From assembly GCF_030530745.1 (NCBI RefSeq), contig NZ_JAUMUI010000020.1:1-32903 (forward strand): a DNA stretch of 32,903 nt, read 5' to 3'. Below, piece by piece: positions 14,415 through 22,704 of this stretch; positions within the stretch are counted from its first letter, which is position 1, and every line of letters begins with the position of its first letter. The translations under genes and the position numbers were made by a program. The notes beneath the pieces were generated by a model. The model saw only the letters and a list, made by a program, of their open reading frames with translations, did no database searches and was not told the origin of the DNA. Origin of the DNA: Neisseria sp. Its GTDB lineage: Bacteria > Pseudomonadota > Gammaproteobacteria > Burkholderiales > Neisseriaceae.

Positions 14415-15638
14415 TTAACCGAACAGTGATTTGAACCAGGCTATTAAGCGGCCCCACCAAGACTCGGAAGACGTTTCCTGACTGCCGCTTTTATCTGCAT
14501 TATCGGTCGTGCAGTTCAAATCTTTACAGCCTTCCTGAATATAAAACGTGCCCTCGGGCACCACCGGCAGATAATTGCGGTAGAAATCCTGATAGGTTTT
14601 ATCGGGGTTCAAGTCGCCGAAAAGCTGCGGATACACGGCTTTGGCCATAAACTGCAGCGATGCGCCGTCTGAAAGCGTACGCGAATTGGCATGGTAGGCA
14701 CCGTAGAGGCGTTGGTTCCGAACGGCGGGCAATGCATCCCAGCCTGCGCGTTTGGCAAAACCGGCCAGGCGGGTTTCGGCTTCTGCGCGGGGAACGCCCC
14801 AGCCCATCACCATGGCCGTCGGGTTTTTCCCCAGCTCGGTTTCGCGGCCGGTAACCACAATCACATCGGGCTTGGCCGCCAGCACCTGCTCCGGGTTGAT
14901 AGGGGCGTAAAACTCCACCGAAGAAGCGGCAATATTTTCGCCGCCGGCCAGATCGATCATCGGCCCCCACATCGCCTTGCCGAAAGTGAAGCTGTGTTCT
15001 TCCGGCCCTTTGTCGCCGAACTCCACATAAACCTTGGGTTTGGGCAGGCCGGCCTTAGAAATACGGTTTCGAATATCGTCGGCAACGGCCTTATATTCTG
15101 CCGATAGTTTGGCCGCCTGCTCTTTCCGGCCGGTCAGCGTGCCGATGATTTCGGTGGATTTCATATGTTTTTCCACCGTTTGTGCGTTGTAGTCGACCAC
15201 TACTACCGGTATGCCCGCTTTTTCGATTCTGTCCAAATCCGATCCCAGCGCCTGATACTGCCAGTCGGCCAACAGCAGCAGGTCGGGTTTCAGCGAAAGC
15301 ACTTTCTCAACCGAAAACGTGCCCACTTCCACTTCGCCCACATCGGCCAGCTCATTGAGTTTGGGCACGGCTTTGCTGAACGCTTCCCAGCTTGCCGGCG
15401 CCCAGTCCGACCAGACGGCTTTGGAAAAGCCCACTACATTGTCCAGCGCATCTTTGCCGCCGACGGCCATATAGTCCTGATAATAAAAACCAAGCACAGC
15501 CCGCTTCACGGGCAGGTCGACCGTTACCTTGCGTTCGTTGACGTCGGTGATTTCAACCGGTGCGGAAAAAGCGGAAGCTGCGGCCAATAACAGGGATGCG
15601 GCAAGGGCGGATAGAGCGGAGTTGGGTTTGGGAAACAT
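14415..15638 (-). CDS. Periplasmic metal/chelate-binding protein 2 (FecB/TroA fold)
   Basis: First gene of the Fur-box operon; 407 residues, type-III periplasmic binding fold. Signal peptide with cleavage after AFSA, then the same landmarks as its paralogue: TDVNERKVTVDLPVKRAV, FYYQDY, LLADWQYQAL, VYVEFGDKGPEEHSFTFG, NPEQVLAAKPDVIVVTG and YGAYHANSRTLSDGAS. The two proteins align along their length and differ mostly at surface positions. The C-terminus again has a Cys pair (GCKDLNC) and ends in a tryptophan-rich stretch (SWWGRLIAWFKSLFG) that could bind membrane. No lipobox. Two binding proteins with one permease suggests two ligands or a delivery relay. Confidence 0.9.
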   Translation of the reverse strand: MFPKPNSALSALAASLLLAAASAFSAPVEITDVNERKVTVDLPVKRAVLGFYYQDYMAVGGKDALDNVVGFSKAVWSDWAPASWEAFSKAVPKLNELADVGEVEVGTFSVEKVLSLKPDLLLLADWQYQALGSDLDRIEKAGIPVVVVDYNAQTVEKHMKSTEIIGTLTGRKEQAAKLSAEYKAVADDIRNRISKAGLPKPKVYVEFGDKGPEEHSFTFGKAMWGPMIDLAGGENIAASSVEFYAPINPEQVLAAKPDVIVVTGRETELGKNPTAMVMGWGVPRAEAETRLAGFAKRAGWDALPAVRNQRLYGAYHANSRTLSDGASLQFMAKAVYPQLFGDLNPDKTYQDFYRNYLPVVPEGTFYIQEGCKDLNCTTDNADKSGSQETSSESWWGRLIAWFKSLFG

Positions 15639-15700
15639 GCTTGAACCTCGATGGAAAATAGAAAAAGCGGAAATAAAATTCAGAGGCCGTCTGAATATTT

Positions 15701-15723
15701 TTTAAAACAGATTTTGTTTTAAA
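15701..15723. promoter_or_regulatory. Palindrome in the leader of the iron operon
   Basis: TTTAAAACA (15701-15709) and TGTTTTAAA (15715-15723) form a nine-base perfect inverted repeat with a 5-base centre, located between the Fur box and the start of the first binding-protein gene. It may be a second operator or an RNA stem. Confidence 0.4.
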
Positions 15724-15731
15724 TAAAATAA

Positions 15732-15746
15732 AGACAATAATTATCA
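15732..15746 (-). promoter_or_regulatory. Fur box upstream of the iron-chelate operon
   Basis: On the minus strand the sequence TGATAATTATTGTCT matches the 7-1-7 Fur consensus TGATAATnATTATCA at 12 of 14 positions. It lies about 95 bases upstream of the start of the first binding protein, in AT-rich DNA containing TTGAAC and TTTACA as possible -35 elements. Iron-dependent repression of the whole downstream row is inferred. Confidence 0.75.
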
Positions 15747-15798
15747 TTTAAAGTTCAATGCGGAAATGTAAAAAGACCATATTGAAGCTTCTGTAAAA

Positions 15799-15850
15799 AT
15801 ACCCGGCCGTCTGAAACATTTGAATATCGCTGTTTCAGACGGCCGGGTAT
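15799..15850. terminator. 19-bp perfect stem, terminator of ligE
   Basis: ATACCCGGCCGTCTGAAAC (15799-15817) and its exact complement (15832-15850) flank a 14-base loop. It lies downstream of the minus-strand ligE gene and upstream of the Fur-box promoter, insulating the two. It contains an inverted DUS pair. Confidence 0.85.
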
Positions 15851-15956
15851 GTAAAGGATTTTTCAGCCCGGGTTTTGCTTGTTACACCGGTTTTGCAACA
15901 GATTCTGCCTGCATTCGGAATCTTTCGGTGCTGCTGCCCGACACCGGGAAACTGTT

Positions 15957-16781
15957 TCAGGGCTTGGGCGGCAGATCGTTCCTTACCCGCAAAAAGGTGG
16001 CGAACCTGGGCGTGCCCTTTTGAGTGAAGCCGCGGTGGCGGTAGGTTATGGTGCTGCCGACGGCGGGCGGGTCGGCGCGGTCGCTGTCTTTCAAGCCGCT
16101 GCCGATTTTGAATTCGCCGTGTTGGTTTTTGCAGCCGAGTGCGCCGAGTTTTCCTGCGTATTTGCCTTTTCCTTCATAATGGCGGGTAACGGTGCATTCG
16201 GCATCGTGCAGGCTTTTCAGTTTCAGCAGATAGTCGCTGCGGCCGCTCCGGTAGGGCATTTCGGGGTGGCGCAGCATAACGCCTTCACCGCCTTTGGCTT
16301 CTATTTGTTTTAAAAACGCCTGTGCGTGTGCGTTGTCTTTTACCGGTATCTGTTTGATGATTTCAATCGGTGCCTGCGGGTGGCGGCGCAGCCATTTTTC
16401 GAGCACGGCCAGGCGTTGGTAGAGGTTGCCGGGAGCCTGAGGTACGTCGAACACGTGCAGTTTGATATTTTGCCAGTTGCCCGATGTGGTGCGTACGGCG
16501 GCAGAAATCTGTTCGAACTGCCCGCGCCGGCTGAACAGTTCGCCGTCGACGGGGTAGGGCGGGAAATGGTCGAGGTAGCCTGCGGGCGGGGTGAACGGAT
16601 AGCCTTGACGGCTGACGAGCTGCCTGCCGTTCCAATAGGCGCGCACGCCGTCGAGTTTTTCGCTCATCGCCCAGCCGGAGATGTTTTGTGCGCGGTATTC
16701 TTTGGCGAGCAGCAAACCGGATGCAGCTGCCGGTAAGGCCGGCGTGAAAAGTAAGGCGCAAGAGAGTATGATGCTTTTCAT
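15957..16781 (-). CDS. ligE: Secreted ATP-dependent DNA ligase Lig E
   Basis: Minimal ATP-dependent DNA ligase (nucleotidyltransferase plus OB domain, no extra domains), 274 residues, with an N-terminal signal peptide (ending near ALPAAAS). The nucleotidyl-lysine is in motif I SEKLDGVRAYW (K42); motif III PVDGELF (E81), motif IV EGVMLR and motif V LLKLK follow. An OB domain ends with GFTQKGTPRFATFLRVR. Lig E proteins of Neisseria and Haemophilus are known minimal ligases with predicted export to the periplasm and are proposed to work on extracellular or incoming DNA, in line with natural competence. Divergent from the MBL-fold gene; terminator at 15799-15850. Confidence 0.93.
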   Translation of the reverse strand: MKSIILSCALLFTPALPAAASGLLLAKEYRAQNISGWAMSEKLDGVRAYWNGRQLVSRQGYPFTPPAGYLDHFPPYPVDGELFSRRGQFEQISAAVRTTSGNWQNIKLHVFDVPQAPGNLYQRLAVLEKWLRRHPQAPIEIIKQIPVKDNAHAQAFLKQIEAKGGEGVMLRHPEMPYRSGRSDYLLKLKSLHDAECTVTRHYEGKGKYAGKLGALGCKNQHGEFKIGSGLKDSDRADPPAVGSTITYRHRGFTQKGTPRFATFLRVRNDLPPKP

Positions 16782-16849
16782 TTTGTTTTCCCTGTGTTGT
16801 TTGTAACTATAAATATTATTACATACCGTCTGAAAAATAAAGGAAGTTT

Positions 16850-17494
16850 ATGACCCTGCACTATGAAATAATTGCGGTAACGCCGTTCAGGCAGAACTGC
16901 ACGCTGCTCTGGGACGGTGAAACCGGAGAGGCCGTGCTTACCGATGTGGGCGGCGATGTGCCGTTTGTACTGGAGGAAGTTGCCAAACGCGGCCTGAAGT
17001 TGACAGCCGTTTGGCTGACACACGGCCACTTGGATCATGCGGGCGGAGTGGTGGAGCTGCTTTCGCAGCATGAGGTGCCGGTGTTGGGGCCGCATGAAGA
17101 AGACAGCTTTCTGTTGGAACAGCTGCCGCAGGTAACGGCGCAATACGGTTTTCCCGTTTCGCCCCCGTTCGAACCGTCGCGCTGGCTGCAGGAAGGAGAC
17201 ACGCCGGCGGTGGGAAACCACACGTTCGAAGTGCTGCACATTCCCGGCCACACGCCCGGGCATATTGTGTTTTATTGTAAAGATGCGGAATTATTAATCG
17301 CGGGCGATGTCTTGTTCTATGAAACAATCGGCAGAACCGATTTCCCACGCGGAAACCATGCCGATTTAATCCGCAATATTGCAGGCAAACTGCTGGTATT
17401 GCCCGAACACACAACGGTGGTTGCGGGGCACGGCAGAACCACTACCGTCGGCCACGAAAAACGGCACAATCCGTTTTTGCAGGGGTTGAGTTAG
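16850..17494 (+). CDS. Metallo-beta-lactamase-fold hydrolase (glyoxalase II-like)
   Basis: Cytoplasmic zinc hydrolase of 214 residues in the short glyoxalase II / YcbL group. The zinc ligands are H58-x-H60-x-D62-H63 (THGHLDH), H134 (PGHTPG), D153 (AGDVLF) and H194 (AGHG). The absence of the longer C-terminal helical domain of GloB and the size fit the YcbL-type group, which hydrolyses thioesters; the true substrate is unknown. RBS AAAGGAAGT is spaced well before the ATG, and a DUS-like ACCGTCTGAA overlaps the leader. It is divergent from ligE and followed by an unlinked OmpA-family gene. Confidence 0.9.
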   Translation: MTLHYEIIAVTPFRQNCTLLWDGETGEAVLTDVGGDVPFVLEEVAKRGLKLTAVWLTHGHLDHAGGVVELLSQHEVPVLGPHEEDSFLLEQLPQVTAQYGFPVSPPFEPSRWLQEGDTPAVGNHTFEVLHIPGHTPGHIVFYCKDAELLIAGDVLFYETIGRTDFPRGNHADLIRNIAGKLLVLPEHTTVVAGHGRTTTVGHEKRHNPFLQGLS

Positions 17495-17588
17495 GGTTAA
17501 GAAGTGTAAATTTCTAAAGGCAGTATTGCCTGCAAAACGGCGGGTGCAAATTTTTTCCACACCATCTCAATTTTTTAAGGAGTGAGTA

Positions 17589-18863
17589 ATGTCTTTTGAT
17601 TTGGGCAGTTTGCTGCAAAACCAGTTGGGCGGCGTTTTGGGTCGTTTTTTAACTCAAAACGGCGAAAGCGCCGAAAACAGCACCAAAGCCGCAGGCTTGG
17701 CGGTTCCGGCCGTTGTGGCGGGTTTGCTGAAGCATGTAGGCGGTAACCCAAGCAATGCTGCCGGCTTGTTTGAACTGATTAAAGGCAGTGCGGGCAGCCA
17801 GCTGAATAATGCTGTGGCACAGGCTGAAGAAGGCGGCAGCGGCTTGGAAGGCCTGATCGGCTGGGGTAAGGCCAAACTGCCCGAACTGCTGGGCGGCAAT
17901 GCAGCCGATGTGTCCGACCAAATTGCACAGGAAAGCGGTGTGTCGAAGGCGGCTGCCGGCTCGCTGCTGTCGCTGTCGCTGCCGTTGGTGTTGTCGGTTT
18001 TGCGCGGTAAGGTACAGGGCGACAACCTCAGCCAAGGCCAGTTGCTGGGACTGCTCGGCCAGCAGCAAAACTGGCTGTCCGGCGCATTGGGCGGCGGCAT
18101 GCTTTCGGCTTTGGGCATCAGCAGCCTGAGCGGCCTGTTCGGCAGCCTGAGCGGTCTGACCGGCGGTATCGGCCAAGCCGCATCCGCCGCGGCAGGCGGT
18201 GCGGCTGCAGCAACTGCCGCCGCAGGCAAGGGTTCGGGTTTGGGCAAATGGATTGCCTTGGTAATTGCCGCACTGCTGGCTTTGTTTGCCTATAAGAGCT
18301 GCGGCACCCAGAGCGGCCAAAGCGGCGGCTCGGCCGCATCCGGCGAAGCTTCGGCACCCGTTGCCGCTGAAGAGGCTTCCGGGGCGGAAGATGCGGCCGT
18401 GTCTGCCGTGATGCCGTCCGAGCCTTCCGCAGTATCAGATTCCGAAGCTTCTGCCCCCTCTGAAGTATCAGCTTCCGAAGCTTCGGCATCTGCCGCCTCA
18501 GAGGCTTCAGCCCCTGCAATCAACCCCAACAACGCCCATGTGAGCTATGAAGACGGTGTGGCCAAATTCTATTTTGCCACTGCCAAAGCCGAAGTGGCCG
18601 AAGGTGCCGAAACTGTGGTGGCCGAAGTGATTGCAGCCGGTAAAGAAGGTAAAAAACTGGTGGTCAGCGGCTTTACCGACAGCACCGGCAGTGCGGCGGC
18701 AAACGAAAAATTGTCGAAAAAACGTGCCGATGCAGTGAAAGCTTTCTTTGAAGCACAGGGCGTGGATGCTGCCAATATCGTTCTGCGTGAGCCTGAAAGC
18801 ACTATCGGCGCGCAGGGCAATGATGCCGAAGGCCGCCGTGTGGAAGTGAAAGTGGAAGGTTGA
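17589..18863 (+). CDS. DUF937-OmpA fusion, membrane-anchored envelope protein
   Basis: A 424-residue modular protein. Residues 1 to about 200 are rich in Gly, Leu and Ala and match the DUF937 (YidB-like) pattern (VVAGLLKHVGGNP, then VSDQIAQESGVSKAAAGSLLSLSLPLVL). A hydrophobic membrane segment lies at about 220-235 (WIALVIAALLALFAY), followed by an Ser/Ala/Glu-rich linker (about 240-312), and an OmpA-like peptidoglycan-binding domain (315-424) with D364 and R379 at the usual diaminopimelate-binding positions. There is no signal peptide; the domain after the membrane segment should face the periplasm. It probably tethers the inner membrane to peptidoglycan. The DUF937 part has no known function. 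Monocistronic, with AAGGAG upstream and a DUS-hairpin terminator. Confidence 0.88.
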   Translation: MSFDLGSLLQNQLGGVLGRFLTQNGESAENSTKAAGLAVPAVVAGLLKHVGGNPSNAAGLFELIKGSAGSQLNNAVAQAEEGGSGLEGLIGWGKAKLPELLGGNAADVSDQIAQESGVSKAAAGSLLSLSLPLVLSVLRGKVQGDNLSQGQLLGLLGQQQNWLSGALGGGMLSALGISSLSGLFGSLSGLTGGIGQAASAAAGGAAAATAAAGKGSGLGKWIALVIAALLALFAYKSCGTQSGQSGGSAASGEASAPVAAEEASGAEDAAVSAVMPSEPSAVSDSEASAPSEVSASEASASAASEASAPAINPNNAHVSYEDGVAKFYFATAKAEVAEGAETVVAEVIAAGKEGKKLVVSGFTDSTGSAAANEKLSKKRADAVKAFFEAQGVDAANIVLREPESTIGAQGNDAEGRRVEVKVEG

Positions 18864-18900
18864 GCGGTTAACCGCCGGCATTAAAACTGTTTTGACATAA

Positions 18901-18935
18901 AAGGCCGTCTGAAAGTCAAGCTTTCAGACGGCCTT
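18901..18935 (+). terminator. Inverted-DUS terminator
   Basis: AAGGCCGTCTGAAAG and its perfect complement with a TCAAG loop, 37 bases after the OmpA-family stop. Confidence 0.85.
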
Positions 18936-19161
18936 ATTACGCCCCATGTAAGGCATATCTTGTCTGTTTGGTTTAATTGTTTGGATACTGATTTCTGTGC
19001 ATTGCAGGCGGATAACCGTGCCGGTGTTGCACTTGCTGTGCGGAAGCAAGGCCGTCTGAAAAAACGGGAGGAAAATAAACGCCAAGCCGGACAAGGTTTA
19101 GTCGGATATAGTGGTTCCTCTATATTTTCAGACGGCCCGAATGATGGTTTCTGAAAAGGAT
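18936..19161. other. Gene-poor gap with a second DUS pair
   Basis: No convincing gene is seen between the terminator and the convergent valS. A small plus-strand frame (18960-19154) lacks a ribosome site and family resemblance. GGCCGTCTGAAAA (19050-19062) and TTTTCAGACGGCC (19125-19137) form a widely spaced inverted pair that may help terminate valS. Confidence 0.55.
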
Positions 19162-21999
19162 TCAGCTTTTCAGTTTCGCTAATTGTGCTTCCACCTTGGC
19201 CATTTTGTCCTGCAAATCGGCCAGTTCGGCTTTATCTTTTTCCACCAGGTGAGCGGGGGCTTTTTCGGTGTAGCCGGGTTTGGCCAGTTTGGCGGTAAGT
19301 TTGTCTAAAGCCTTTTGCAGTTTTTCCGCTTCCTTGTTCAGGCGGGCGGTTTCGACGGCTTTGTCGATTTCCACTTTCAGCATCAGGCGGGCGTTGCGGG
19401 CGGCCTGGCACACGGCAACCGGTGCGTCTTCGCCTTCGGGCAGTTTGTCGACCGGCTTGGCTTCGGTGAGGCGGGTGAGCGCCGGCAGGTATTTCAGCAT
19501 GTCGGCCAGCTCTTGGCCGCCTTCGACCAACAGCGGCGCCTTCACGCCGGGGCCCAAGCCCATTTCGCCGCGCAGGTTGCGCACTGACTCCACCAAACCT
19601 TGCAGTACGCTCATTTTTTCAAAAGCGGAGGGCACGATTTTTTCGGGTTGGGCTTTGGGGAAGGGGGCCAGCATGATGCTGTCGGCGGTTTTTCTGCCGC
19701 ACATCGGGGCGACGGTTTGCCACAATTCTTCGGTGATAAACGGGATAATCGGGTGCAGCAGGCGCAAAATCACTTCCAAAACGCGCAACAGGGTGGCTCG
19801 GGTGGTGCGCTGGGTGGCGGGACAGCCGGTTTGGATTTGCACTTTCGCCAGCTCGATATACCAGTCGCAATATTCGTTCCACACGAATTCATACAGCGTT
19901 TGCGCGGCGAGGTCGAAGCGGTAGGTGTCGAACGCGGTGGCCACTTCGGCTTCCACCTGCTGCAAACGGCCGATAATCCATTGGTCGACAAAGGTATAAG
20001 CGCGCGGAGCGCTTTCGTCTAAGCCGCAATCCTGGTTTTCGGTGTTCATCAGCACGAAGTTGGTGGCGTTCCACAATTTGTTGCAGAAATTGCGGTAGCC
20101 TTCGGCGCGTTTGAAGTCGAAATTGATGCTGCGGCCGAGGCTGGCGTAGCTGGCCATGGTGAAGCGCAGCGCGTCGGTGCCGAACACGGGAATGCCTTCG
20201 GGGAACAGCTTTTCGGTGGCTTTTTTCACTTGCGGCGCTTTTTCGGGGCGGCGCAGGCCCGTGGTGCGTTTCACCAGCAGGCTTTCCAAGTCGATGCCGT
20301 CGATTAAGTCTACCGGATCAATCACATTACCTTCCGATTTCGACATTTTCTTGCCTTCGTGGTCGCGCACCATGCCGTGGATATACACGTCTTTAAACGG
20401 CACTTGGCCGGTGAAGTGGGTAGTCATCATAATCATGCGCGCCACCCAGAAGAAGATGATTTCGTAGCCGGTAACCAGCACGCTGCTGGGCAGGAAAGCT
20501 TTCAATTCGGGCGTTTCAGACGGCCAGCCCAAAGTGGAGAAGGGCACGAGGGCGGAGGAGAACCAAGTGTCGAGCACGTCTTCGTCGCGGGTCAAACCGC
20601 TTTTACCCGCCAGCTTTTCGGCTTCTTCTTGGTTACGGGCAACGTACACCTTGCCGTCTGAATCATACCAAGCGGGAATCTGATGCCCCCACCACAGTTG
20701 GCGCGAGATGCACCAGTCTTGGATATTGTTCATCCATTGGTTGTAGGTGTTGACCCAGTTTTCGGGGATAAACTTCACCGCGCCGCTGTCCACCGCGTGT
20801 TTGGCTTTTTGTGCCAGGCTCATGCCTTTGAATTCGGATTCGGGTTCGCCGCCCTTGGGCACGGCACTCATGGCCACAAACCATTGGCTGGTGAGCATGG
20901 GCTCAATCACCGAGCCGGTGCGGTCGCCTTTCGGCGTCATCAGCGTGTGCGGCTTCACTTCGGCCAGCAGGTTTTGCGCTTCCAAGTCGGCCACGATTTG
21001 TTTGCGCGCGGCGAAGCGGTCGAGGCCGGCATAGGCTTCAGGCAGCCTGAAACCCGCTTGCGCTTCGCCTTTGTAGTTGAACACTTCGGCATCGGCCAAT
21101 ACTTTGGCTTCCAAATCAAATACATTGATCAAGCGGGTGTCGTGGCGTTTGCCGACTTCATAATCGTTGAAGTCGTGCGCGGGGGTGATTTTCACGCAGC
21201 CGGTGCCGAAATCTTTTTCCACATATTCGTCGGCAATCACGGGGATGGTGCGGCCGGTGAGCGGCAGCACCAGCTCTTTGCCGATTAAGTGGGCGTAGCG
21301 CTCGTCTGCGGGGTGTACGGCCACGGCCACGTCGCCCAACAAGGTTTCGGGGCGGGTGGTGGCCACAATCACGCTTTCAGACGGCCTCTCGGCAATCGGA
21401 TAACGGATGTGCCACATCGAGCCTTGCTCTTCCACACTTTCCACTTCCAAATCGGATACTGCCGTGCCCAATACCGGATCCCAGTTCACCAAGCGTTTGC
21501 CGCGATAGATCAGCCCCTGCTCGAACAGGCGTACGAACACTTCGGCAACAATCGGAGCGCGCACGTCGTCCATGGTGAAATATTCGCGGCTCCAGTCGGC
21601 CGAACAACCCATACGGCGCATTTGTTCGGTGATGGTGCCGCCGGACTGTTCTTTCCATTCCCATACTTTTTCGAGGAATTTTTCACGGCCGAGCTCATGG
21701 CGCGAAATGCCCTGCCCGGCCAGTTGGCGCTCCACCACAATCTGGGTGGCGATACCGGCGTGGTCGGTGCCGGGAATCCAGCAGGTGTTGCGGCCTTTCA
21801 TGCGGTAGTAGCGGGTGAGGCCGTCCATAATGGTTTGGTTGAAGGCGTGCCCCATATGCAGCGTGCCGGTAACGTTAGGCGGCGGCAGTTGGATGGCAAA
21901 GGATTCGGAACGGGAAAAATCTGGCCGGAAGCAGCCTTTTTCTTCCCAGTTGCGGTAATGTTTGGCTTCGATTTCGGCGGGGTTGTATTTGTTTAGCAT
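19162..21999 (-). CDS. valS: Valyl-tRNA synthetase
   Basis: Class I aminoacyl-tRNA synthetase of 945 residues that charges tRNA-Val and edits mischarged threonine. The HIGH-type motif is LHMGHA (48-52) and the KMSKS motif is complete (about residue 552, [12 protein letters not shown]). The editing CP1 domain with [10 protein letters not shown] and the C-terminal coiled-coil arm (residues about 880-945, [18 protein letters not shown] to [16 protein letters not shown]) are present. Length and order are normal. Two DUS copies lie inside the gene (about 20515 and 21374), which is common in Neisseria. The start at 21999 fits the family; the ribosome site is weak. Confidence 0.98.
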   Translation of the reverse strand: MLNKYNPAEIEAKHYRNWEEKGCFRPDFSRSESFAIQLPPPNVTGTLHMGHAFNQTIMDGLTRYYRMKGRNTCWIPGTDHAGIATQIVVERQLAGQGISRHELGREKFLEKVWEWKEQSGGTITEQMRRMGCSADWSREYFTMDDVRAPIVAEVFVRLFEQGLIYRGKRLVNWDPVLGTAVSDLEVESVEEQGSMWHIRYPIAERPSESVIVATTRPETLLGDVAVAVHPADERYAHLIGKELVLPLTGRTIPVIADEYVEKDFGTGCVKITPAHDFNDYEVGKRHDTRLINVFDLEAKVLADAEVFNYKGEAQAGFRLPEAYAGLDRFAARKQIVADLEAQNLLAEVKPHTLMTPKGDRTGSVIEPMLTSQWFVAMSAVPKGGEPESEFKGMSLAQKAKHAVDSGAVKFIPENWVNTYNQWMNNIQDWCISRQLWWGHQIPAWYDSDGKVYVARNQEEAEKLAGKSGLTRDEDVLDTWFSSALVPFSTLGWPSETPELKAFLPSSVLVTGYEIIFFWVARMIMMTTHFTGQVPFKDVYIHGMVRDHEGKKMSKSEGNVIDPVDLIDGIDLESLLVKRTTGLRRPEKAPQVKKATEKLFPEGIPVFGTDALRFTMASYASLGRSINFDFKRAEGYRNFCNKLWNATNFVLMNTENQDCGLDESAPRAYTFVDQWIIGRLQQVEAEVATAFDTYRFDLAAQTLYEFVWNEYCDWYIELAKVQIQTGCPATQRTTRATLLRVLEVILRLLHPIIPFITEELWQTVAPMCGRKTADSIMLAPFPKAQPEKIVPSAFEKMSVLQGLVESVRNLRGEMGLGPGVKAPLLVEGGQELADMLKYLPALTRLTEAKPVDKLPEGEDAPVAVCQAARNARLMLKVEIDKAVETARLNKEAEKLQKALDKLTAKLAKPGYTEKAPAHLVEKDKAELADLQDKMAKVEAQLAKLKS

Positions 22000-22054
22000 G
22001 ATGTTTCTTTGAATGCGGCGTTAAGTTTGTAAAATTGTGGAATTATAACGCAAA

Positions 22055-22091
22055 GGCCGTCTGAAACCTATAAAAGGCGTTTCAGACGGCC
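22055..22091 (-). terminator. Inverted-DUS hairpin
   Basis: GGCCGTCTGAAAC (22055-22067) pairs with GTTTCAGACGGCC (22079-22091) with an 11-base loop. It lies downstream of the HTH gene and upstream of valS. Confidence 0.75.
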
Positions 22092-22094
22092 ATG

Positions 22095-22133
22095 AAACTG
22101 CCCGTTAGGCCGGCCGGCGCTAACGGGCAGTTT
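22095..22133 (-). terminator. Second hairpin after the HTH gene
   Basis: AAACTGCCCGTTA and its perfect complement TAACGGGCAGTTT flank a 13-base GC-rich loop. It lies 12 bases beyond the HTH gene stop; together with the preceding DUS hairpin it forms a tandem terminator pair. Confidence 0.75.
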
Positions 22134-22145
22134 TATTTTCTCGGC

Positions 22146-22442
22146 TCATTTGTTTTTCGCTTCGGCTTTGGCTTCTTTTTTCAAAGAGGCATATAAATCC
22201 GGCTGGCGGCTTTTCAGCAGCGAAGCAATCGCGAGATCATCGCGGTTTACTTTGGCCAAGTCGATTTTTTCGATATGCACCAAACGCAGCAATTCGCGCA
22301 CGGGCTTGGGCATGTTACGGCCCGATTCATAACGGGAACCGCCGGACTGGGTAACGCCGATGCGGCTCCAAAAGTCCATTTGGTTTAAACCGAGTTTTTT
22401 GCGGATATCGCGGATATTTTCGATTTTCTCGAACGACTTCAT
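22146..22442 (-). CDS. Small HTH transcriptional regulator
   Basis: DNA-binding protein of 98 residues. A Cro/C1-type helix-turn-helix occupies about residues 10-55 (IRDIRKKLGLNQMDFWSRIGVTQSGGSRYESGR), with the recognition helix at TQSGGSRYE. The tail is rich in Lys, Ala and Glu. It is similar to small regulators common in Neisseria genomes, whose targets I do not know. The start at 22442 has AAGGGAATTTC before it. An inverted repeat 40 bases upstream (22482-22533) may be its own operator. Confidence 0.85.
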   Translation of the reverse strand: MKSFEKIENIRDIRKKLGLNQMDFWSRIGVTQSGGSRYESGRNMPKPVRELLRLVHIEKIDLAKVNRDDLAIASLLKSRQPDLYASLKKEAKAEAKNK

Positions 22443-22704
22443 GAAATTCCCTTCTTTTGTTGTAAAGCTCAATCTGGCAGTTACTTATTCAATAATAATA
22501 TCTCAAACGGGTATATTATATTCGGAATAAGTATAAATGCTTAGACAGCAAAATTAGGATAAGTTTAATCGGATTTTCTATCAAGCGGTAAAAAAACGCG
22601 ATAAACGTGATATGTTGTTTTTATTATCTTTTTAAAACAATGGGTTGTGTTTTTTAGTAAAGATCCTGTCCGGAAAATAATTTACATAAAAAAACGTAAC
22701 GAAA
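22443..22704. other. AT-rich intergenic region
   Basis: About 260 bases with no gene seen, strongly AT-rich, holding the control region of the HTH gene and the 3' end of map. No good hairpin terminator for map was found. Confidence 0.5.
22482..22533 (-). promoter_or_regulatory. Inverted repeat upstream of the HTH gene
   Basis: TACTTATTC (22482-22490) and GAATAAGTA (22525-22533) are perfect complements 34 bases apart. The spacing is about three and a half helical turns between facing ends and the DNA between is AT-rich with TATAAT-like words. Candidate operator for autoregulation by the HTH protein. Confidence 0.4.

Noticed and set aside
18960-19154. Small plus-strand frame of 64 residues between the OmpA-family gene and valS
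   Set aside because: No ribosome site, low-quality composition, crosses a DUS; not supported.
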